This document shows, one piece after another, positions 49,201 through 60,303 of a DNA stretch of 64,000 bases. Made by a program: the position numbers and the translations under genes. Within the stretch, counting starts at the first letter, position 1. Each line of letters opens with the position of its first letter. Location of the stretch: the NCBI RefSeq assembly GCF_023159225.1, contig NC_063161.1, positions 6,591,295-6,655,294 on the forward strand. Reading direction: 5' to 3'. The notes under the pieces were generated by a model that saw nothing but the letters and a program-made list of their open reading frames with translations, searched no databases and was not told the DNA's origin. This stretch comes from Perognathus longimembris pacificus (Eukaryota > Chordata > Mammalia > Rodentia > Heteromyidae).

Positions 49201-52200
49201 CTCAAGTCAAGCCAGTGCCAGATCCACGAGCACAGATGGAGCCTGCTGGGTACCGGTATGGGTACTGGGGTACCAGATAAGGCTGGCTCCCTCCTCCCTA
49301 GGACAGCCTGGTGGGGGCCCTATCTCAGGACCCAGCAGGAGGGGTGACCGTCGGAAAAGAAGCCACTGTTGCAGCGACTGGCTTGTTGAAAGGCCAGCCA
49401 TGTCCTGGGCCTGGGGCTTTGAAAGAAGGACACCCACCCACTCATTCATTCATTTAACTAATCTTGATGAACAGCAACCACTCTGGAAAGCTCAGAAAGA
49501 GCATCCGGAAAGCTAAGCCCACGCAGGACAGTGACATGGCCACGGGCCTCCATCCTGGAGACGAGGATGCTGGGAAACACCGACGGCCTTTGCCCCGGTT
49601 GCAAAGAGTTGTTCAGCCCAAAATGTCTACAGGGCTCAGGCTGAAAGGCTCTGTGGGATATAGCCTCGTGGTGGAATATTATGCAGCCATGGAAATAAAA
49701 ACACAAATGACCAATAGACAGGACAACATGGACGGATCTCCACTGGGCAAAGTAAGCCAGACATAACAGAGCAATAAAGTCTGAATCTAATGCTATGAAG
49801 CTAAAAAATCAGGCAATGGCTGGAATGTGACTTAGTGGTAGAGTGCTCGCCTAGCACGCATGAAGCCCTGGGTTCCATTCCTCAGCACCACATACACAGA
49901 AAAAGCCGGAAGTGGCGCTGTGGCTCAAGGGGTAGAGCACTAGCCTTGAGCAAAAAGAAGCCAGAGACAGTGCTCAGGCCCTGAGTTCGAGCCCCAGGAC
50001 TGGCAAACAAACAAAATGCCCCAAGGCTGGGGCCATAGCCCTGATAGCAACCCACACCCATGCCTGCCCGCAGCAGGCAGGGTCGGCACACAAGAATCCA
50101 CACACGTGGAAGGGTCTGAGGGGTCAAGATGGCAAGGCCTGCCCCAAACGACACCACGCTGAGTGGAAACCCAGTCCACAGTGCGAACAGGGCTACAGGG
50201 CGCCGGGCCACCCCGGGCCACCCCGGGCCACGGCCTCTGCACACGGGGGACAAGCAGCCCGGCAACTGGATCCCACAGTGGGGGGGGGGGGGGGGCCGGG
50301 GGAGCCCCCTGCCTTCCTTGTCCCTGCCGCAGCCCTGCTTCTCGGAGGCCCCATCATTTGGAATCTTGCTCCATTTGGCCAAAGCTCTGCTTGCAGACGC
50401 CCAGCGAAGCCGCTGTCTGTGCCCGGCACAGACAGCCGGAGTGGGGGAGGCGGCCGCGAGGGGTGGGGGCGGCCATGGCTAGAAGCTCCGGCCAAGGAGA
50501 TGCCAGACACCACTGCTTCCACTGCTAGGGAGGAGGAGGAGGAGGCCCCAGCCTCTGTGGGGGGCGGAGCCTCTGCGGGGGGCGGAGCCTCTGCGGGGGG
50601 CGGAGCCTCTGCAGGGGGCGGAGCAAAGCCATACTTGAACTCAGTGTCACCTACAGGAGCTGCACAGGGGCCACTTCAGACGGAAAGGGGGTGAGACCCC
50701 TGTCACTTGGGGGGCACCAAGGGGGCAAAGCAGGGGTGTCTGCCCAGGAAAGACTAGCTGCTTCCCTTCCCATCCTGAACTCTCCCTTCTTCCCAGTATC
50801 CATCCTTCATCATTAATAATTCTATACTTTAGGGCTGGGGATATAGCCTAGTGGCAAGAGTGCCTGCCTCGGATACACGAGGCCCTAGGTTCGATTCCCC
50901 AGCACCACATATACAGAAAACGGCCAGAAGCGGCGCTGTGGCTCAGTGGCAGAGTGCTAGCCTTGAGCGGGAAGAAGCCAGGGACAGTGCTCAGGCCCTG
51001 AGTCCAAGGCCCAGGACTGGCCAAAAAAAAAAAAAAAAAAAAAATTCTATACTTTAGTTGGGAGATGTGGCTCACACCTGTAATTCCAACGACTCAGGAG
51101 GCTGAGATCTGAGGATCAAGGTTCAAAGCCAGCCCAGGCAGAAAAGTCCATGATCTGATCTCCAATAAACGACTCAGAAAAAGCCGGAGGTGGCGCTGTG
51201 GCTCAAGTGGTAGAGCGCTAGCCTTGAGCACAAAGAGGCTCAGGGACAGAGCCCAGGACTTGAGTTCAAGCCCCAGGACTAGCAAAAAAAAAAAAAAAAA
51301 AAAAACTGTAAATCTGGATGGTATTTTTGTTGGTGACAGAGAGGCTTGAACTCAGGGCTTCACGCTTAATAGGCAGGTACCCTACCACTTGAGCCATGCC
51401 TCCAACCCTTAAGTATATACTTTTCTAAGCTCAGAAAGCCATGTCAAAAATTATCCAAACAACACTTGAGACAGAATCTCCCTATGCAAAACCCACACTG
51501 GCCTTGAATTCCCAGGCCTCCCGCATCGCCACTCAGCCTTCAGTTCCCAGTCCTCCTGCCTCAGCCTCCCAGGGCTGGGCTGGCGGAGCTGCACCGCCAC
51601 ACACCGCCTCAAAACCTCTCAGTGAATGACAGGGTTCGTGGTGGGCACAGTAAACAGCAAGCCCCCCCGCCCCGCCCCGGGGTCTGACGCCACACGGCAA
51701 CGTGCCGCACGATCGCTCGACGTACACGCCCCTGTGACGTGACCGGAAATCGCCGGTGACTTCCGTGGGTGACAGTCACAGGAGCTACAGGGAGTGCCAC
51801 CAGGGTGGGCCACCGCCATTACTATTAGAAATCAGTGTCAGAGTTCATGGGTCAGTGAGACGGATCTGCGGCTCGACCCCGCTGGAGCTCAGGAGCCCCG
51901 AGCTCTGGAAACTCGCCCCCCCCCAGGCCTGCAGGAGGCTCCAACGCCCCCGCCCGGCCCCCCCCCCCCCACCTTCCGGAGCTCCGTCCTTCACTTGCTG
52001 CATCTCTGGTGCCCACCTGGCCTCGCCCTAACCCCAGGTCCCAGCCTTCTGTGGAATGACCAGAGTCCAAGGCGGTCCCACCCCCAGGCTCACTCATCAC
52101 CCCCACACACACTGCACCCCGAGTTCATGGGGTCACGTTCTCACCAGACCACCAAATTCTCCCTCCGCGTCCCACCCCACCCCCACTCTGGAAGTGGCCC

Positions 52201-52645
52201 AGACTAGAACCTTCTGGAGCTTCCCTCCTCCTCTGGCCTCACCCCATCCTAGGTCATCCATCGCCTCCTTCAGAGTCCCGCCGACAGCCTCCACCCCCCC
52301 CAGCCCCCACCCCCGCCTCCCACCTGCGGTCAGCTGTCCGAGGCAAGCCTGTGCGGGACACTGCAGGAAGCTCGTTCCTGGGGGAGAAACCAGCTCTGGT
52401 GGAAAACCACACAGCCCACGGCGGGTGCTGCTGCTCACACCTGTAAGCCCAGCTACTCCAGAGGCTGAGATCGGAGGGGCAAGATGTGACGCTAAGCCCA
52501 GGCAGGAAATGCCATGAGACTCTTATCTCCAACCAACTCTCCTCCCCCAAAAAGCCAGACGTGCAGCTGTCGTGCTCAAGAGGGAGAGTACTAGCCTTGA
52601 GCAAAAAAGTTCAGGGAGCATGCCCAGCCCTGAGTTCAAGCTCGG

Positions 52646-52707
<62 letters not shown>

Positions 52708-55700
52708 GAAGCTGGCGCCATGAGTTCATATCTATAATCCTAGCTACTCAGGACCTGAAGGTTGTGGTTAAAAACCAGCCTGGGCAGGAAAGTGTATAAG
52801 GTTCTTGTCTCCAATTGGCTACCAAAAAAGCCAGAAGTGGGGCTGGGAATGTGGCTTCGTGGTAGAGCGCTTGCCTAGCATGCATGAAGCCCTGGGTTCG
52901 AATCCCCAGTACCACACACACAGAGGAAAAGCCAGAAGTGGCACTGTGGCTCAAGTGATAGAGTGTGAACCTTGAGCAAAAGCTCAGGGACAGTGCCCAG
53001 GCACTGAGTTCAAACCCCAGGACCAGCACTTAAAAAAAAAAAAAAAAAGGGATGGAAAGAATACAGCCCAGCCTTTCCACTCCCAATGGGAGGTGGGGGA
53101 GGGGCCGCTGCCCAGGCTACCACGCTTGCACTTGGCAGAACAAGGCCACACCCTGGGCACCATGGGCACCTGGGCACCCCTGTGCCTTCCACCTCTGCCC
53201 CATCAACGACCTCAGATGAAGCCGGGCCCAGAGAGGCCAAGACACTGGGTGGGTACCACACAGCTGCAGGAGCAGCAGATGGGCCGGCCGTGGGAAGCAG
53301 CCCCGCAGGAGCGCTGCCCAGAGAGATTAGCAGGAGGACATTGCAGCTGATTAAAAACGCCTATTGATTTCTCTCCCAGGGAAACAAATGAAGCCATTTG
53401 TCTCCCAACAGGACCGACACGGGATCTCGGGGAAGAGGGCTGCAGGACCTTGTCGGCTTGTGAGGCCCAGGCAGGACGGAGGATGGAAAGCCAATCGTGT
53501 TGAAGCCCCGGGAGGGTTTGACAGCCCCCCTCCCCGCCCCACCCCGGGGCTGCCCCACACACAGGAACCCTGGCCCTCAGCTGTCACACAGGCAAGGCCC
53601 GGAGCAGAGCACACAGTTGGACTGTGTGTGCACGCGTGTGTGCATGTGTGTGTGTGTGTGGTATGGTGTGGTGTGTGTGTGTGTGCACGCGCATGCCAGT
53701 CCTGGGACTCGCATTCAGGGCCTGAGCTTTTTTCTTGGTTCAAGGCCGGTGCACTACCCCTGGAGCCACAGCTCCGCTTCCCGGCTTTTTGCTGGTTAAT
53801 TGGAGCTAAGAATCTCTCGGACTTTCCTGCCCGGGCTTGGCTTTGAACTTGGAGCCTCAGATCTCAATATCCTGAGAAGCTGGGATTTCGGGTGTGAATC
53901 ACCAAGGCCCAGCTCAGCAGGAAGCCAGCATCCCGGGGGGGGGGCCGCCCCTTCCCCCCAGAACCCACATCCAGGCTCCCGGCGCCAAGCCGGGCAACAG
54001 CCCAGATCCTCAGCCAGGGCGCCGCAGGCCCCTCCGCGCGGCTGCTTCCAGGTTCCCTTCCACATGGGGAGACTCCCGAGGCCCCCCACAGGGGGCGACC
54101 GCATCCCCGGGCCCTGGGGACCCCTGGCAGCTCCCTCTGGGCACTTCCCCCCCCCCCCCCCGCCCCGGGCAGCTCAGGTTCCAACCTCTGCCTGTGGGAA
54201 TCTCCCGGGGCTTCCAGGCCTCAGTCTCTCCCGCAGGCCCCTGCATTCTGCTTGAGGAATGACCGCCACGTCCTATCCCTGCAGGCCGCCCCTGCCTGAC
54301 ACCCCCCCCCCCCCCCCGTACCGCCCTAGCCGGGCATCTCACACCCTGCTCCCCAACCTCTGCCTCGCATCATTCCCACCCCTGACGCTCCTCTCCTTAC
54401 ACGACGGGAGAACTCCTATTCACATAGCAAGGCCCGGGCCAGAAGACCCCCCACCCCCTTCCGCAGGTTAGAATTCACAAATGCTCCTAGGCTGGGTCCC
54501 AGGCAGAAATCTCCAAGCCAGAGAACCTGACCTTGCCCTGAGGAGGTGGGAAGAGGCCAGGGTCTCCTCTGGCCAAGCGAGGCCCTTCTGATTGGCTCTC
54601 CAGCCTGTCCCGCTGACCAATGACAGCACAGGACACACTCTGGCCTCCCAATCATGGGGGGGGGGAGGGGGAAGCAGGAGGGATGGTGCTTAATGCTGAC
54701 TTTTATTTCTGAGAAAAACAACGTTCTCCACAGCAGATGGAGGAAACGGACAATTTCCCGGGCATGTGTTGCCTCTCCCAGAAATGCCTGCCACCTGTCT
54801 GGATGGACCCCAGGAGGCCCGGACAGGAGGAGGGGGAGGAGGGTCTCCTCTACCCCCAGGGCGCGGGCGGGTGGGGCCTGCAGTCCTGAGCTCCACTGGG
54901 CCCCGGCTTTGCCCCCTACTGCTCCTGTGACAGGGGACAAGCCTCGCTCCCTCCCTGGGCCTCCGTGTCCCCAGCCACACGACGTAGAGTGTGCCAAGAC
55001 CATCAGAGGGGGCCGCGGACAGGAAAGCATTTGGGAAACTAGAAAGCTCTGGCTGACCCAGGGCAGTCACCGGCCCTGCCCTCCGGGGGCTCAGCCAGGC
55101 CCCCCCCCCAGCAGCCATGGAGTCCAGGCTGGACGCCATGAATCCAGGCTGGCAGGTCTGAGGTCCCAAGGACTGGATGAGCAAAGACGAGGTGAACAGA
55201 TGTAGGGGAGAGGGGAGAAAGGTGGGACAGAGCCCGCCATCAGCCCCCTGGGGCACGAGCAGAGGACAAGCAGAGGCCCCCTGCCCAGAGGCCCAGGAGG
55301 AAGGCCAGCTGGGATGGGGGGGGGGGGCTGAGGGACCAGGAGCGGGGCGGGGGGGGGGGTACTGCCAAGGTCACACAAGGGTTAGCCCCATGCTCTCTCT
55401 CCGTGTGCAGGGGAGGGGAGGGTGGGCGATGCCAGGGCAGGAGGGGTGAGGTTAGAAGCTGCCTGTGTCCACAGCAAGACCCGGTGTCCCACAGACAGAA
55501 AGGGACCGAGGGGAGAGGCCGGGGGAGTTGAAAGGAGGATGCGCCATGGCCCAGCAAGCCTGTGCCTGGCAGCGTAAGGTCCTGAATGATCTGATCCCCT
55601 CTCTGATCCCCTCACTGTGGGGTCACAGGACCAGGACAGAGGTCGCAGGGAGAGAGCAAGGCTTTCCGTGGTCTAGTGTCCCAGCGCGGGCCTGCACACA

Positions 55701-58700
55701 CCTCCCCATGTGTCTTTCCACTTCCCCGCCAGCTCTTCCATCTCCTAAGACGACACATTCCCACCAGCCCGGGGTCCCTCAGACCCTGGCCAGGAACGCA
55801 GTTCAGCTGCCCATCTGACTCGAGGCCCTGCTGGCTCTGCTATCCACACCAGCTACCTGCGTCTACTCGTCACCTAACCGCTTGCCCGGTGCCTCCCACG
55901 GCCTGGGGCCTCCCACGGGACCCTGATGCCCCTCGCTGGGGTCACCTTGCTCCCCATTCCCCAGATAAACAGACAGAGGCTCAGCAAGGGCAGGGCCTTC
56001 CTGCCCAGAGCCTGGCCAGCTCAGCAGGGCCGCTGACTGCCGCCACAGGGGCGGAGCGCCACCCACAGGAAGGAGCAGGAAAGAGGGGACCCAGCGTCCA
56101 TCCCACACCCCCCTGCCGGCTCTGCCCGGAGGAAGGTGACTTGAGCAAGGTCACTGGGCCGCTCCCAGTTCCTTCTGCCTCCCGGCTCTGGTGGCCTGCG
56201 AAGCCACTGGCTCCTGACACGCACGGCTGGCTCCCACTGAGGCAGAAACATCGCCAGGCTGAGCACTGGCCATCCCACGTGAGGCCCAGCCCAGGAGCAT
56301 GCTGGGGGGGGGGGGACGAAGGACTCTGGGGGAGGGGGTCCCAAGAGAGCCAGGGAGACGCAAGGAGACTCTGAGCAGGTACACGGAGAGCCTGGGGACC
56401 CCCCCCCCTACCTTGTCAGCCCCCACCATCTGGAGCTGCCAACCAAGCCTCCCTGCCCTGGGAGGAGTACAGGCTCCTCCGGGGTCTGCAGATGGCATCT
56501 CTGCTGCAGCCGGGCTAAAAATAACTACGCTGGGCCTCTTGTGTCATCTGGGAAATGGGGCTACTTGGGCATCTCTCTGAAGAGGGCTAAGAGGGCGAAA
56601 GGTGACATTGCGGGCCATGGCCTCCGACCAGTGAGCACCTCTTCTGCGCTGTATAAAACCACTGGGTACCTTACAGGAGCCAGCTCTCAATGTCTGTGAT
56701 GACCCCATTACAGAGGTAAGAAAAGCGGAGGCTTAGGAGGGGAAATCACAGTGCACCCGTGCCACTCCAAGGAAAGTTCTAAAAGCCTAACCTAGGGTGA
56801 AAATAGACTTCCAGCTGATTGATTAGTGATGGCTGCCAGGGCCCCCCAGCTGTGGGGTGCTGGGATTGATTAGCGATGTCTGCATTGGCCAGGGCAGGGG
56901 AGGGCGGGAGAGGGCAAGGGAGGGTGGGGAGGGGGCAGGGGAGGGTCAGGTGGGGGGGGCGCCTCACACCAATTCACCTAAACAACAGATAGTGGATCTG
57001 ATTTTCCTTGGGAACCATGTCTTCAGAAGGTGTGAGGTTCCCTCTAAAGACCTGTCACCACTGTCTTATCGAATCTGCCACAAGGAGGGTGTAAACTCGG
57101 CAGTGCATGAGAACCCCCCCACCCGCCTACGGGGGGGGGGGGCGGGGGACGCTCTAACAGTGACAACCACGTGCTGGCACTTTGCTACAAATCTCATCAC
57201 CACTCTACCTTAGGAGCTGCTCTGGCCTTCCATGAGGCCTGCAAGGTGGACAGTGGACACTATCACCCCATCTGCTGCGGGGGGGGGGGTGTGTGGCCAA
57301 AACACCCGGCTACCCCTGTACAGGAAGAACAGGCAGAACCCCAGGTCCCAGGTCTGCTTGACTTGGGCAGCCACACGCTACCTCCCTGCAAGGCACCCCG
57401 CTCCATCCATCCTCCTGCTATTTCTACCCAGGGGCCTCCGAGCCAAGGCCGAAACCGGCGGGGGGGGGGGGGGCGGCTCTGACATTTGGGTGCAGGGTTT
57501 GCAGGCTCCGGCAGGGTCTCCCGTGCTGGCTGTGTCATGACTCAGGCGGTGACTCAAGGCCTTTCTCTGGGGTGAGCAAGGAGCTGAGTCAGGAGCAGCA
57601 ACTTCAAAGGGCAGCTGGCAGGGGAGCCAGGGCAGGCAGGAGGGACTCGAGCTCCACAGGCTGTCCTGCAAGACCCCCTCATCACTCCACACCCCACCCC
57701 AGGGAGCCTGGAAGGGGCGCCCATCACTGAGCCCCCCCCCATCCCACGCGCACGCACGCACACACACACACACGCACACACACTGGCCCTAGTCAAGGGA
57801 CCCATTCTCTAAGGGACAAGCCACACCACCACTGAGGACCGCTGGACCACGCACTGTCCCCAAGGCCCTCGGTGAGGAGCCACGGGTCAGCCGTTGCGCT
57901 CAGTGCCTTCACCGCAGTTCCCCACTCACAGACGTTCCCAGTCTGCTTTGGGATTCTTACGGCTCTTCTCGGAAGTTCTCACTGACCCCCCGAGCTGCCC
58001 CCATCCCCACCCGAGCCTGGGCCCGCTTGGCTGAGAGGCTGTGGGCTTGCTTCCTCTCTCCCCAGCCCCCAGGGCTGAGAGTCCCGCTCAAGGCAGGAGG
58101 AAGTCCAGACTACATCCATCCCCACCCTCAGACCAGGGCTGTCTTAAGCTAGATGAGGGTGCTGCCCGCAGCCCCCTCTCCCCTGTCCTGGGCCAGCCCC
58201 GTCGTGGCCCCCCACGAGGGACAGCTGGGGCTCACATACAGCCCCTCAGAGTCAGGCCCCCGAGGTCAAGGCCACCAGCACCCAGAGCAGAGTTCATTGT
58301 CCCACGTGGCAGAGCCAACACCCACCCTTTGTTTTGTTTTGTTTTTGTCAGTCATGGGGCTTGAACTCAGGGCCTGGGCGCTGTCGGTGAGCTCTTTTGC
58401 TCAAGGCTAGCGCTCTATCACTTTGAGCCACAGCGCCAATTCTGATTTTTTTGGTAATTAATTGGAGATAAGAGTCTCCCAGACTTCCCTAGCTGGGCTG
58501 CCTTTGAACCATGATCCTCAGATCTCAGCTCCTGAGTAGCTAGGATTACAGATATAAGGCCCTCAGGGCCTGAGCACTGTCCCTGGCTTCTTTTGCTCAA
58601 GGCTAGCACTCTTCCACTTGAGCCACTTCTGGCTTCTTCTGCATATGTGGTATGGAGGAATCGAACCCAGGGCTTCATGCACACTAGGCAAGCACTCTAC

Positions 58701-60270
58701 CACTAAGCCATATCCCCAGCCCCAGCGCCCACTTTTGAGGAGAGACCCCCACAACCTGGCCCTGTACCACAGCTCAGGTTTCTGCGTGACCTGACTTAGA
58801 CTCCTCAGCTCAGGCAGGCTCAGGACACCCTGCCAAGATTCTCACTGCCCCCAGACAGCCACGCCTCCAGCTCCTCCCTCTCAGGCCTGTGCTGCTGGAG
58901 AAGCACCTTCCTCCCTTGCCCTTCCACCCAACAACCCCATTCACCAGTGAGAGTCAGTCCCGACATCCTACAGGGGTCCAGCAAACCCACAGGAGGAGCC
59001 CTGGCCCAGAGGGGAAGCAGAGAGAACAAGACAGGCTTGCCCCTGGCCTGGTCATCTGACAGGCCCTAGAAGGAGGCAAGTGTGACATGAAGAACGCCAT
59101 GACTAGATGTGACACGTGGCGAGTCCAAGAGGAATCACCGAGGAGCTGTGATCTAGAAGATGCAGCCTGTCATCCCCGCTACCCCTGGAGGCTGAGATCT
59201 GAGGAGCGTGGCTTGAAGTCAGCCTGGGCAGCTCAGTTCCTAAGACTCCTATCTCCAATGAACCACCAGAGAGCCAGAGTGGTGCTGGGGCTCGAGGGGC
59301 TGAGCACTGGCCTTGAGCCACAAATCTCAGGGATAGTGACTAGGCCCTGGGTTCAAGCTTCGGGACCAGAAAAAGAAAAAAAAAATTCCGCAAAAAAAAA
59401 CTACATTTGGGGCTGAGAATATGGCCTAGTGGTAGAGTGCTCGCCTCGTATACATGAAACCCTGGGTTCGATTCCCCAGCCCCACATATATAGAAAAAGC
59501 CTGGCACTGTGGCTCAAGTGGCAGGGTGCTAGCCTTGAGCAAAAAGAAGCCAGGGACAGTGCTCAGGCCCTGAGTTCAAGGCCCAGGACTGGCAAAAAAA
59601 AAAAAAAAAATACACACATTTGGCCAGATTGAAAGGGAGGGGTGAAGCGCTTCAGAGGGGCGCACCTGTGAGAGAGGCCACCTCAGGGCTTTCTGCGCCC
59701 CGAGACGGTGGGGAGCCATCTTGACTATGTTCCCCAAAGCTCACAAGCAGGAACCATTCTCCATGCAAGGGTGCCGACGGGCAGGGGGGCCCGCCAAAGG
59801 GGACGTGAGCACGCCGCGGGCCCCGCCCTCCGGAGCGGATGAATGTCATCCACTCCAGAACTGGACTGTGATTGGAAGAGCGGGTTGTCAGCACAGCCGG
59901 CCCCGCCCCCTCTGCCATCCTGCGCCAACATAGGCCAAAAATGCCGGCCAGCCAGCCCTCCATCCCGGACTGCAGAACTACAAGAAAGAAGGACATTCAC
60001 GTTTTCAAAACCGTCAAAGTTCATCAGACTGAACAAATAAGTAATTTCAGATACCCAAAGGCAGTCATTAAATGATACTTTATTCAAAAAAACAAAAAAG
60101 TTCTGCCAGGCCCTGGCTACCCTAGCTACCCAAGCTACCCTGCGACCCTAGCTACCCACGAGGCTGAGATCTTAGGACTGTGGTTCAAAGACAGCCTAGG
60201 CAGATAAATCCACAGCCCAGAACAGAGCTGAGGTCACACCAAGGACATTCCAAGTCAGCAAACTACTGAG

Positions 60271-60303
<33 letters not shown>

